From Chara braunii (lineage: Eukaryota > Streptophyta > Charophyceae > Charales > Characeae): 57,660 bases of DNA. Every line of letters starts with the position of its first letter. Position 1 is the stretch's first letter. Below are positions 10,698-21,700 of the stretch, piece by piece. The stretch covers positions 974,558 through 1,032,217 of the forward strand of contig BFEA01000479.1 of the NCBI GenBank assembly GCA_003427395.1. The letters run 5' to 3'. Below the pieces are notes generated by a model. It did not search any database and was not told the DNA's origin. It saw nothing but the letters and a program-made list of their open reading frames with translations. A program made the position numbers and the translations under genes.

Positions 10698-10774
10698 GAT
10701 TGCATCTGGTTTCAAAGTTGGGTCTGTATTTCAACAGTTCGTTGGATGTACCATCTGAGCTAGGCCTGTTGGTA
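10698..10774 (-). repeat. tRNA-derived SINE head, copy 2
   Basis: The plus strand ATTGCATCTGG.TTCAAA..., GGGTCTGTATTT.AACAGTT and GAGCTAG...GTTGGTA aligns with 8495-8580. On the minus strand TAGCTCAGATGG (10762-10751) is a box A-like element close to the tRNA form TAGCTCAGTTGG. CTTTGAAACC downstream is a decayed box B. Two copies with shared ends support a SINE family rather than chance. Confidence 0.6.
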
Positions 10775-12195
10775 TCAGATCCACTTCCAAGGTCCGAATG
10801 GGGGGTAGTCGGCAAGTACATTGTATATTCCTCGTCCTCGATCACCCGGATTTTCTTCACCAGCTGCAGTTTAAATCTCCATTACATCCAAGACTCTTTT
10901 GTAAGAGGCGGGGACTACCACAGTGCGCGAAGCTTTGCTGAAACTTTTTTGCTTCAGCTTTTTTTGGATGGTGCCGCCAGCCATTTCAGACAAGGTTTAG
11001 CCTGTGAGATTGTTTTCATCACATTGCCCGACTTGTCCCTGGTCCTCGTTATCGAGATGAAGCACCTTGCTCCCCAACTCCACATTGAACAGGTATCTGG
11101 ACTAGCAGTCGAACCAGGTTCATTTGGACTGATCAAGCATTTTTTCCATAATGGAGCCAAAACCACGTCCAGAGACGTTTCGAATGTTGTTCAGTGGAGC
11201 GAGGCGCAAAGTATCTGACCAACCAGGGCGAGTAGGTTCAGTAGCAGTTAGGAGCCGACAGGCAGTGCCCGACTTGTCTAAGCGGACATGCGTTGGCGCA
11301 ATTGTCTTTTCACGCGGGGGCACTATCACATCCTGCGAGCTTGATCGTGCGTGCTGCAGCAGCTCACATGCAGTTACTACCTCAGCTCGTCTGTGAGCAG
11401 CGCTCGCCTGGTGTCGCGCCGTCCTGTAGCACTTCCCGAGCTCGCACAGTCAGCTGCTCGGAGGTCGCTACAGGCGTCGCTCGTCTGCTTCCTCGCACAA
11501 GCTCAGGGAGCGGCAGTCGTGCACGTGGCCCAGAGCTTGGGAGGGAACATTCAGACTGGGTATGCCCACTGGGGACACTGTGACTACGGAGACGAGTCAG
11601 GGAAGCATCACTACCTTGGCACAGGCACGACCTGTGGCAAACAAAGTGTGATCTCGGCGCTGCATGTCCAAGTAGACGGGCAAGTGTTCCTGCTACGGCA
11701 TGCCTGGTTGCTGAGCGTTCTGAAGAGGAGAGAGAGCATGACGAGGGGAGGCACTGTGACTACGGAGACGAGTCAGGGAAGCATCACTACCTTGGCACAG
11801 GCACGACCTGTGGCAAACAAAGTGTGATCTCGGCGCTGCATGTCCAAGTAGACGGGCAAGTGTTCCTGCTACGGCATGCCTGGTTGCTGAGCGTTCTGAA
11901 GAGGAGAGAGAGCATGACGAGGGGAGGCAGGTGATAGGCGTCCATGGGGGACATGCGATCATGAGCATCATCGTGACCGAGGAGAACACTGCGTGTGAAG
12001 TAACTGTCTCAGCCTGAGCAAGGGCGGGGAAACACCGTGCGCACTCGGGAGTCAGAAAGGGGGAGCTCAGGCAGATTGGAAGGGAACACGATGAAGGCGA
12101 TTGTTGTGAACGTGGAGAGGGTCGCGGCTACATATCTGGTGCTGCATTCGTCTTGAACGATGTGTTCCCCTTGATTGCGTACCACCCCTCTCTCC
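10775..12195. other. No gene recognised apart from a tandem duplication
   Basis: A 172-codon plus frame (10700-11218) begins in the SINE antisense and shows no domain I know. The frame at 11351-11827 runs into the 176-bp duplication, which shifts the reading frame. Neither is called as a gene. The sequence is GC-rich (CpG-containing) at 11200-11550. Confidence 0.35.
11576..11928 (+). repeat. Perfect 176-bp tandem duplication
   Basis: CACTGTGACTACGGAGACGA begins at 11576 and again at 11752. I found no differences over the whole 176-bp unit. The second copy ends at GAGGGGAGGCA near 11928. Perfect identity implies a very recent event or an assembly or read-joining artefact. 176 is not a multiple of three, so any frame entering it shifts. 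Confidence 0.9.
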
Positions 12196-12341
12196 TTTTT
12201 TTTTTTTTTTTTCAACTTTGCATGTGGGAAAAACCTACTTAACGAGGTGATAAGAGCAGCCCCGATAAGTAGGCCCCTGCATCGAAGACTCCATCTATTG
12301 GTGGGGAGCTGCACCTGCTGGAAATCGGGCCCAGCGTCCCT
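12196..12341 (-). repeat. DSL element with poly(A) end
   Basis: On the minus strand the element reads GACGCTGGGCCCGATTTCCAGC, then AGCTCCCC...GATGGAGTC, then about 77 further bases and poly(A) (poly(T) at 12196-12212 on plus). Stem 1 here has G opposite T (GCTGGG/TCCAGC) and stem 2 ends in a G-T wobble, both still pairable as RNA. The core is 12289-12341. Confidence 0.6.
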
Positions 12342-12363
12342 GTACAATGTTGTGGTGTGTACC

Positions 12364-12388
12364 AGCTGGAAATCGGGTCCAGCGTCCG
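12364..12388 (-). repeat. Partial DSL element
   Basis: The segment CAGCTGGAAATCGGGTCCAG on plus is stem 1 in antisense, followed by GCGTCCGTATACAG. The second stem-loop is absent. It sits about 20 bp beyond the complete copy at 12289-12341, suggesting nested or tandem duplication of the element head. Confidence 0.5.
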
Positions 12389-12624
12389 TATACAGTGACG
12401 TGTGGATATGTCATATTGTGCATCCAATACTCTGTATATGTTCGCCAAACAATATATATGCCGCATGAAGGGAGAACCCTATCCACCATATCTACCGTAT
12501 CTCCATAAAGAGCAGAGGCATTGATTGCTTCCCCGCTTAAGGGAACGATTGACCCTCTGCCCACGCAGCCCAATCCTATCAATCAAACCAAGACACGAAA
12601 CCCTAACAATGATGTGATGAGTGT

Positions 12625-12654
12625 GAGCTGCGTGGAAATCGGGTCCAGCATCCC
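12625..12654 (-). repeat. Partial DSL element, diverged
   Basis: GTGGAAATCGGGTCCAGCAT with CCCTATGATG downstream resembles the segment at 12364, including a following GTGTGGA.ATGTGCA.ATCCA.TAC stretch shared by both. Thus 12364-12460 and 12630-12720 are probably duplicates of a longer unit. Confidence 0.4.
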
Positions 12655-13100
12655 TATGATGTGTGGAGATGTGCACATCCAGTACAGTCTGCATGCTATC
12701 CTAACGAAAAGCATCTTCATCGATCACCCCAAAAAGGAAGTCAAACCAAAACTCGAAACCCTAAACAAACTACCTCCCATTAGGGGCAATCAACACCCCT
12801 TCATGATTGGAAGTTGAGGGCCGGTCAATTCCAATCGATAATTTAAGGGGAAATCATCTATCTACTCCCACCCGGCGCCGGACAAAGAGGAACGGGTCAT
12901 CACGTAAAAACACCAGGTAAAAAGGCGGGGAAACGGTAAATTGCCCTGTCAACCCCAAGCCACACCCCACCGGCCACATCATTCCGCAAGTTTCCCCCCA
13001 CTGCGCTGGTGTTGAATGTTGCTGTGGACTTTATCTTTGCTGATGACGTTGTGACGGCCCTTGTCGATGCCAGGGATGTGGTTTTTGTTTTAGTTTTCGC

Positions 13101-13134
<34 letters not shown>

Positions 13135-13135
13135 G
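13101..13135 (+). repeat. (GTT)n microsatellite
   Basis: There are about eleven uninterrupted GTT triplets. The minus strand reads as asparagine or threonine runs in an incidental frame. Confidence 0.95.
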
Positions 13136-13169
13136 CCATTGTTGGCAGTACCAAACAGTAGAAATATTT

Positions 13170-13260
13170 TACCATGGCTACGATCCGGACGTCCGGACCG
13201 CCGTTCGGACGGTTTGGATTCAGTCTGAAATCCAGACGTCCGGTCTGGAAGGTCCGGATC
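13170..13260. repeat. Palindrome-rich CCGGAC cluster
   Basis: ATCCGGACGTCCGGACCG, GTTCGGACGGTTTGG, CCAGACGTCCGGTCTGG and GGTCCGGATCTGG are overlapping self-complementary blocks in less than 100 bp. This could be a transposon terminus. It sits immediately 5' of the family-A LINE. No partner was identified. Confidence 0.45.
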
Positions 13261-15944
13261 TGGCAAATTTCGAGAGAGAAAAAAAAAAACGGTCCAGGAC
13301 CCTTCCCCGTTGAGGAGCCAAGCCCCCAAAATCTACACAAGACATGCAAACAACTGGATTTTTTATGGGAATTCAGCTCACCGTTCCACCAATGACAGGA
13401 TCAAATGGATCTGTAAGAGGTTATTGTCATTAAAAGGAAGTGAGGAAACAGTATCTGAGTTTTTTCTCATACAGCCAGTATCTTCCACTGTCTTTACGGT
13501 GCTCTATTTATTTGAAGAAGATAAAAAGCAAATTGACGGTTGGAGGAAACTTTTTTGGGAGTCTGCACACGATAGCTCTTAGGTACGAATTTACCCGTGG
13601 CTCCCCCGAAAAACAACACCGGAAGAAAGGAGGGAGCAGCTGATGAGAGATCACTACTGGGTGGAGTTCCGTCACATTCCGATTGAAGTGCAAGCGAGCG
13701 GCGTTTGTGCATGACTTCGGGCAACTCTTTAGGATTGTCAACTTCATTGACCCGTTGCCCACACATGTGGCAAAACGCGATGATTACTTGATGTTAGCTA
13801 TTGATTTACAGAAAGACCAACCGTTCTCTTTGGATGACATTGTCCCATATAAAATGGGGGGTAGAATCTATCAGATCCACACTGCTCACAAATTTCGGCC
13901 GTGGTGTTTCAAATGCAGAGCATATGGACACCTCAACACGGAATTTGCATGTACATTACACCCTCAACATGCACATCCATCAGATCAGAAGCTGAGAAAG
14001 GACCCCCGGAGACCTCATAGGTGGGTCCCAACAGTGGCAGGTTTTGAGGGGTGGGTATATAGTGATGAAGTGACTCAAGCTGGGTCGCAAATTGGATGGT
14101 ACTGGGAAGGTAGAGGTGATCACCGTAAGGTTCCCCGTCCGCCTCCTGAATGGACGCCCCCCCAGCAGCAACATATTTAGAACCAGTCCGCAATCGAACC
14201 AACAGAATCAAAAACATCAGCATAGAGGCCCTCCGGGTAGGACGACTGCCCATGCTGAGCATTTGAAGGGTACACAGGGGGTGCAAGGTTCTCATTGTGG
14301 GGCACAGAGGATGCAGGAGTCACAAGGAATGCAAGGGACAAGCTCGTCTAATCAAGACAGGGCGGTGCAGCATGAGGTTCCTAAAGGGAATGAGCGCAGG
14401 TCCCTGGGTCCGTCAGCTGAAAACTACCTCCCAAATAACCCCTAAAACAGCCATGCCTCGAGCTCAGAGTGGAAAATTGTGAAGTTAAAAAAAAGACCAC
14501 CTTCACAGGCACAATCACAGGTGCCAGGTACATCCACAGCATCATCCACACAAACGAGCCAAGAGGAACACATACTGCAGGTGGAACATGTGCCACATGT
14601 TTCTACGTTACCAAGCCATGACGAAAACACACAGCAGATGGAACCAGGGCCACATTCATCGTCTTCACCATCACAGCCTCAGCAGGTCACTCAGATAGTA
14701 CAAAAGTCATCACTGTCACCACAGTCACATCGGACGCCAGACAATTCACAGCTGGAACAGCAGGATCACCTAAATCCTCCAGGGCCAGACCAATCACCAA
14801 AGTCATTGGTTGTGACTGAGAGTGACAGGGTACGGCCTGAATTTCAGACTATCCCTCGATGGGAACAGTCACAACTCCAATGGAAGTAGACCCGCTCAGA
14901 GAAGCTTTCTCTATTGATTACATGGATTATGAAGTAGCCCCGGTGAAGGCTATCCCTCTCACAACAATGGGAGAATTGGGAGAATTGGGGGGGGAACAAG
15001 ATTCGCTTGTCAAATTACAGCAAGGAGTGTATAATATATTGGATTGGTTGATTAGCAATTTGAAGTTCAAACATCCAAATGTGGCGGAAGAAACTTGGAT
15101 CCCCTTTAAGGATCAGATCAGGTCTTTGTTTTTTAGCAGTGACAGTCTAAAATCAGCCCTCCAATTTGGACTGTCTTCGGAAGAGGACTGGATGACAGCT
15201 ACCAACAGACTATTGCATATTGCCCTAGAGAAAATCCATCCCCTCTTGCTGGGTTCCTCCATCCTCCTCAATAGCAATGGGAAGTCACAGCACAAGGAAG
15301 ATAAAAACGAGAAAGGGGGTTCCCACCGGAACACTGGATCAAGAAAACTGAAGGTACTGGCGTGGAAAAATGACTTGACAAAAAGAAAATAAAAAACAGA
15401 TGATAAAAAAAGTACCCCAACCAAGGAAAGTACAATTAATTCAAAGCACGAAAGATGAAGTGTCTATCTAAGATGAACAGGTCACACCAAGACAGCGAGA
15501 GGAAGGAGGTAGTAAAATCAATCTTGATGAATACCTTCATATCCCTTTTACCACAAGATCACCCTCCAACTACCACTTCCCCTCAGGAAGAGATCGTAGA
15601 GGTTGAGTCTGATATTGTTTCTCTGGGTGACTCAACCTCTTTGCTTCACACCATTGAAGAGGATCACATTCCTGAGAGAGTAGCCTCTCCCCTCACATCA
15701 CAGCCTGTGTTGTCGACCCCCGGGCCCGGGGCCCCGGCGGTTGTCCCGGGGGTCAGGGGTCGGCAACCCCGGCCCCGGAAAAAAAAAAAAAAAAAAAAAA
15801 AAAATTGAAAAAAAATTCAAAAAACAAAATAAAAAATACCAGGGGGTGCGCACCGGCGCCGTGCATCCCCTGGCAATTTCTGGTTTTTCCAGAAATCAGG
15901 TGTCCTCCCCCCCCCCTCCCCCGGGGGTGGCTGCCACCTGTGGA

Positions 15945-16100
15945 GGGGGTCGGGTTTACCGGGGGCGGGGGTCTGCAGGGTCGGGTGTCAGGGGTGCGGG
16001 GCTCAGGGGTCGGGGGTGCGGGGGTCGGCTGGGGTCGGGGGGGGAGGGGGAGGCGGGGGACGGGGGGGGGGGGGGGGGGGGGGGGGATCTGGGGGGGGGT
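15945..16100 (+). repeat. GGGGGTCGG-type G-rich tract with G-quadruplex potential
   Basis: Repeated GGGGGTCGGG, GTGCGGGG and an uninterrupted G run near 16060-16086 give many closely spaced G-tracts on the plus strand. The second tract of the same style is at 17310-17600. Long G homopolymers are prone to sequencing length error. Confidence 0.7.
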
Positions 16101-16479
16101 CGGGTGTCGGGGGCCGGCGATTCAGAAAACAGTTTGCTGATTTTTTTTTTTTTTCGACTTTACGGCTGTACTGCGCTTGCTGAGAAACTTCGGTTTCAGG
16201 GTGGGGGGGGGAGGGGGGGTTGGGGGGGGAGGGGAGACAAATTCCTCTTTAACATTTCTTTCAAAACCCCTGGGGGCTATTTGAGAGGCCCTTATACATA
16301 ATTAGTACGGGCTACCTCACCGTGAACGAGATAATGCTCATAACAGAGTCATGGCACGCTGAGTATATATGCTGTTGATCCACATTAAGGTCCGCATTTC
16401 AGGAGTTATGGGACCAATGAGCACGCGAGTTTCTGGGCAGTAGAAGGTCAACTCAGCACATGCTTTCCAGGGCTTCCGT

Positions 16480-16950
16480 CCACTACTCACCAAATGTGCA
16501 AAACTACAACGAATCTTCTGCTAAAACATGGAATCATACGCCGCCATATGCTTCATCTTGCCACTACTCACCAAATGTGCAAAACTACAATGAATCTTCT
16601 GCTAAAACATGGAATCATACGCCGCCATATGCTTCATCTTTTGTGCAAGTGGTGACGCGTAGGAAAAGGAAACAATTTCCCGAAAAAAAAAGAAAAAAAA
16701 AAGAAAAGGAAACAAAAGAAAGAGAGGAAAGAATCTTCTGCTAGAACATGGAACCATACGTCGCCATATGTTTTGTCTTTTGTGCAAGTGGTGACGAGCA
16801 CTTAGGGCCACTGCTGGTAGGAAAAGGAAACAATTTCCCAAAAAAAAAAAAAAAAAGTAAACAAAAGAAACAGAGGAATGAATCTTCTGCTAGAACATGG
16901 ACTCGTACGCTGCCATATGTTTTGTCTTTTGTGCAAGTAGTGACGGGTGG
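16480..16950 (+). repeat. Tandem ACATGG repeats, four units
   Basis: Two adjacent 81-bp units (starting at 16480 and 16561) are nearly identical: CCACTACTCACCAAATGTGC, AAAACTACAA.GAATCTTCTG, CTAAAACATGGAATCATACG, CCGCCATATGCTTCATCTT. Two further diverged units start near 16730 and 16878, separated by purine-rich AAAGAAA spacers and sharing TTTTGTGCAAGT.GTGACG and CTTAGGGCCACTGCT. The core is also found singly at 1907 and 3690. Confidence 0.8.
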
Positions 16951-17309
16951 AGCAAGGCCCTTAGGGCCACTGCTCGTAGAAAAAGAAACAAAAGAAAGTG
17001 AGAGCTACGGTAGTAAGTAGTTGTAACGTGTAGCCCATAACTGCTGGAAAGCAGACCTGACTTCGATCCAGAACATATATTGCTGGCCTGCTCCACTCTC
17101 ACGTGAAATTTGCTGAGCGTCTTTTGAGACGTTGGGACCTTTGCAGATGCACTGGGGACCTTTGGGAAAAGGACAATTAAACAAGGAATTCGTATGCTCA
17201 ATTTTTTTGGTGACATTATTAGGGGTTCTCGACCCTAGAAAAAAAATAAAAAATGCAGGGTGTTGGTGATATTATTAGGGGTTCTGGACGCCAAAACAAA
17301 AAAAAAAGT

Positions 17310-17610
17310 TGGCGGGGTTCGGGCGTCGAGGGTCGGAGGTCGGGGGTCGCCGGGGGTCGGCGGGGGTCGGGAGGCTGTGGGGACCGGGGGTGCGGGGCCC
17401 GGGTGCCGGGGCTGGGAGGGTGCGGGGACCGGGGGTTCGAGGCCAGGGTCGGCGGGGGTCCTGGGGCCGGGGCCGGGGTGTTGGGTGCCGGGGCCGAGGT
17501 CCCGCTGGGATGCTGGGGGTCGGGCGGGTGCGGGGGTCTTCAGCGGGGTCCGGGGGTCAGCGCCCCCGCGGGAGGGGGTCCGGGGGTGAAATCCCGGCCC
17601 CGGCTTTGCC
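17310..17610 (+). repeat. Second GGGGTCGG-rich tract
   Basis: Imperfect repeats of GGGGGTCGG, GGGGCCGG and CGGGGGTC extend for about 300 bp and end near GAAATCCCGGCCCCGGC. Composition is unlike the LINE sequence on either side, which supports it being part of the insertion rather than ORF1. Confidence 0.6.
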
Positions 17611-18769
17611 CCCGGGGGTTCCCGGGTGACAACCTTGATCACAGGAGCCCCAGCACTGCTCCAATTTGATGGAAGTCACTCTGGTTGACGGACCAGTTCC
17701 TGAAAACTGCTCCCTCTCATTGTGTTGCAGCCAAGAATCCTCCATGATTACGGCGTCAACAGCCCTGTCCTTGTCTCCCGAGGATGGGCTGAAGCCCATA
17801 GGCAGTGAAGGTGGTGGGGACAGACAAGTAAAGGAAGTAGTATCAGAAATAACTGGTGAGAAAAAATTCCTTGTGGTAGCAGATACCCAGGGTAAGGAGG
17901 GAGGGAGGTCCTCATCACTCATTGTGTGGGACAACGAGGATGAGCACCAACCACTCTCCCCTCATCAGATAACACAAGTGTATGGGCAGTGTAGTATATC
18001 TGCACCCACCCCTCCCCTTGAAGTAGACCTGACAGGGGACACCAGCTCCACGCAGCAGTCCATTTCGTTCTACTTGTTCAGTCCTTGCAGACAGCACCAG
18101 CAAAAGGCAAAAGCTCAGATCTAAACTAGGCACTGATGTGAGTGTCATGTCCCTCTCTAAACCTGGAATAGTCATTTTACCTGTTAGGCTGAAGGAAGGA
18201 GTTTGGGAAGTGGGCTTGTCTATAGTAGATGGCTCTCAATATGGGGGGGTCAAATTGCAAGGAACGATGTAATCATTCGTTTCCCTGTCTAACCTCACAG
18301 GAGGGAAAACAGGGGAGACGATGATTAAAATGGATGTTGTGAAATATATTGAAAATTCACTTTCACAGGGTGGCTGGGCCACATTCACTCTCACATCAGG
18401 AATCAGCAGGATTGTTGACAGAGATGTATATCTGCGCTACAAGGCTGGTGAGACCGTTGATTTAAAATGGATGAGTAAGGATTCTCTCAAGGAGATTCGA
18501 GTTCTAAAGATCAAAGCCAGTCAGTTCTGGTTGGAGGCAGATGTGACCCTACTTCTGCTGAGACTTCTCAAACAGGCGGTATTGTCTCAGGGGGTGGTAT
18601 TAGATACCGGAATTTGGGAGAACTTGTAAATGTCCACTGCTTAATCATCCTCCACAAGAAACAGATATTGATTAATTCCCAAAGGGTTGGTTTTGGTCGT
18701 CGTCATGATGATGGGGGAAGTAAATCTAGTGGACCTGGTTTACAACAAAGACAAAAATTGGAAACTCCT

Positions 18770-21700
18770 AAAGAGAAATGCAGATTTGGACCTCAAGTCA
18801 TTAAATGTTAATGGGTTAGCAGGCAGACCAGCAGGAGGGTAGGTGGGTATACATACTAGTTATGATGAAACTAGAAATTGTTAGTGTTTTAAATGTATAT
18901 GGGCCCAATGACTCGGGTGAGCGAGAGGTTTTTTTTTTCGGTGTTCTCTCCCATTTACCAGTGGGCATCCCTGTTATCATTGCAGGGGATTTTAATGCAG
19001 CCCAAGATCGTAACCTAGACAGATGGAATCTCCCTGTCCCTTGCCTTATGTGGAAATGAATGAGTTCATCATATCAAATCTCTGTCATACAGCTAACCTG
19101 TTTGATTCCTTTAGGAGACCGAACCCGAATACCAAAATGTTCAGCTGCTTCAGGAGGAACCAATCGAGGAAAAATACAAAGTGCAGAATAGATGTTTTAG
19201 GAACTACACGGGTCAGTGCAGTTGCCAGCATACTCCCAAGAAGTCCCTTCCCAGGATTGGATCACGCCATGTGCATGGTAGTACTCACTTTCGGCAGGAA
19301 ACCTGATCAGGGTAGAGGGTTTTACAAGCTTAATACTTCACATCTCAAATCAGATAATTTCAAACAGTTACTCATTGATGTTTGGGGATTCTGGAGGGAA
19401 CAGAAGCTCCAGATCAACAATACAGTTAAGTAGTGGTTCAACAACGGCCTAACTTTCCTAGGGCGTAAATACACTGAATATTCCAGAGCTTTGGCTAAAC
19501 AAAGGCACCAAAACGAAATACAATTGCACAAAAGAATTGAAGAGCTTCAACAAACAGAGATTCATACGGAAGATCCCGACCACCTAGACCTGATTGCCAA
19601 TGAAATTTAAAATCTAGAGGAACAACTGATGAGACATATGGAATATAGGTGGCAGGGGATGAGAATTAGGGAGAAATTAAAGAAGAATCAAATGGAAGGG
19701 TCTATGGAAGCAAGATTCTTTGCAATGGCAAGAGCAAATTCAGGGAGAACCACTATCGAGGCCTTATGTAACCCTTTTGACACTAATGAACCTTTGTCTA
19801 CTTCATTGGCGGCTTGTAACGAAATTGCTAGGGATTTCTTTAAGAAACGTTTCCAAAAGATCGATTTATAGATGAAATTTATGATTTCTTCCAGCCCATG
19901 AGGCGGTCCCTATCAGATATTCAGAGAGAGGAGATTGATAAACCTCTCAGCAAAGAGGAAGTATGGAAAGCACTAATGCTAATGGAAGAGGAAAAGACCC
20001 CGGGGATCGACGGCTTCCCCAAGGAATTTTGGGAATCAATGTGGGACACTATGTCCCAAGACCTTATGGATTTTTAACAGGCCGTATGGAGCACAGGGGA
20101 AATGGGGGGAATTGTCAGTCAAGGGGTTCTAACTCTCTTATAGAAGAAGGGAAAAGACAAATACAAGGAACTATCATCCCATCACCTTGCTAATAGTAAT
20201 ATATAAGTTTGTGGCCAAGGTATGGGCAGACAAATTGACCAAGGTAATAGCAGATATCATTCACCCAACACAAACAGGATTCATATCTGGAAGGAATATA
20301 TAGAATAATATCCTCTTGGTTAACGAACTCATCAACGTCACGCGCCAATCTAGGCACAATGCAGCATTCATATTTATAGACTTTGAAAAGGCATATGATC
20401 ATGGGTGTTCCTAGACAAATGCCTGGAAAAAATAAATTTTGGCCCCTGCTTTAGAAGATGGGTAGAAATTATGCACCAGAATGCAACGACCATGACGATG
20501 GTTAATAGTAACTTAGCCCCCCCTACTAATCTGGAGAGATCAGTCAGGCAAGGAAATCCACTAACACCATTTCTCTTTGTAATTATAATGGAGGCCCTAA
20601 CAACGAACTTGAGACAAAACAGGGACATCAAAAGAATTAGAATAACATCGACCCCTGAGGATGCAATCCCAGTTTGTTCTTTGTTTACTGATGACCTCTC
20701 TCTCATGCTGGAAGCATCTGAGGATAATCTAAGTGCCCTCCAGAGACTAATGGATTAATTCTGTAGATTATCTGACCATGAGGATAAAGTGGGGAAACAA
20801 AACACTTGGCTGGTGGATTCATCATCAAGGTGTTCGGCCACAAGAAACCCCAAAGATTAAATGGTTGTCATTTGAGTCCCCGGTCAAGGTCCTAGGTATC
20901 AATCTATCAACTGTGGGCAAACCTACCTCTAATAATGAAAGGATCTTACAGGCCGCTCATGCTTAACTGGAGACCTGGAGAAAGAAGCATACCTCTATTT
21001 TTAGGAGGGTACTAATCATTAACAAAGCGTTCCACCAGAGTCTCAGCGCTTTCCTATGGAGAGGAACCATGACCTCTAAAATGTGATTAGCAGAGTTGCC
21101 TGGTCCGCAATCATTCAACCAAAATCAAGAGGTGGGCTAGGTCTCATCGACCCTACTCTCCAATTTATGGCACTACCCATCCAATGGATCATTAAGCTTC
21201 TCTTTAGCCTACAGACCCCATTGACCATCCTAGCATGGGAACAAATTAAGAGATTGACACCTTTAACTAATGAACTAGTGGATCCTTTGATGTGGTTGGA
21301 AAATCGAGCCTAGGCTCTTCCAAGGAGTAAAAAGTTTGAAGGGGATTAAGCCTCCACTGACGACAGGGAACAGGTCAGAAGAGACTATAGTAGGGATCCA
21401 TTATGGATCTCCCTTATCAAGACCTGGAGGAAATTACCTTTACGAGATAAAATTCATCCTAATAGATGAGAGGAAGTTTGTCAGCAACCCTTGTTTAACA
21501 ACACATGGATACGATACGATCACGGAATCACGTCGCATTGTAATGACTCCCCTTGGAAAGGTTGGATTAAGAAGGTAGTAGTCAGAATCAAGGATATTTG
21601 GAACGAAGAATCCATGGATTGGGTTACTCAGGAGGAAATTCAAGAGAGACTAGGATATTGCCACCGCCTTGGAAAAAATTATCGAGTTGATACCCTTGGA

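Larger units (their letters stand above)
15706..17636. mobile_element. About 1.9-kb G-rich insertion inside LINE ORF1
   Basis: The LINE frame stops resembling ORF1 at about 15.71 kb and resumes at about 17.64 kb. The left edge reads GTTGTCGACCCCCGGG; the right edge, inverted, reads GTTGTCACCCGGGAACCCC, so the ends look like imperfect inverted repeats. Just inside, both ends carry CCCCGGCCCCGG-type text. The interior has poly(A) at 15779-15804, two GGGGGTCGG-rich domains (15900-16120 and 17310-17600), tandem ACATGG repeats and no recognisable protein. A target-site duplication is not clear. It may be a non-autonomous DNA element or a composite. Confidence 0.5.
13310..18629 (+). pseudogene. LINE family A, ORF1 (nucleic-acid-binding, CCHC knuckle), disrupted
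   Basis: ORF1 proteins of plant LINEs bind the element RNA. Domains in order: an N-terminal domain from about 13345 (DRIKWICKRLLSL), EERREQL..HYWVEFR near 13640, and RDDYLMLAIDLQKDQPFSLDD at 13770. A zinc knuckle CFKCRAYGHLNTEFAC follows at about 13905-13952, spaced CX2CX4HX6C. Next comes a Gln/Ser/Pro-rich linker (14180-14890), a helical segment (14860-15392) and C-terminal blocks (17666-18629, including EITGEKKFL). The order and motifs match the minus-strand protein at 30239-35471. The frame is broken by several stops and shifts (for example after 14178, 14443 and 14887) and by the G-rich insertion at about 15.71-17.64 kb. Without the insertion ORF1 is about 3.4 kb. It is non-functional as it stands. 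Confidence 0.75.

Noticed and set aside
10700-11218. 172-codon open frame.
   Set aside because: It starts inside the antisense of the SINE and has no recognisable domain.
12590-12775. AACCCTAA-type text resembling plant telomere repeats.
   Set aside because: Only isolated single motifs (GAAACCCTAACAA, GAAACCCTAAACAA), no TTTAGGG array.
17253-17669. Gly-rich plus-strand frame and Pro-rich minus-strand frame (17235-17642).
   Set aside because: Both arise from the GGGGTCGG repeats; composition, not coding.
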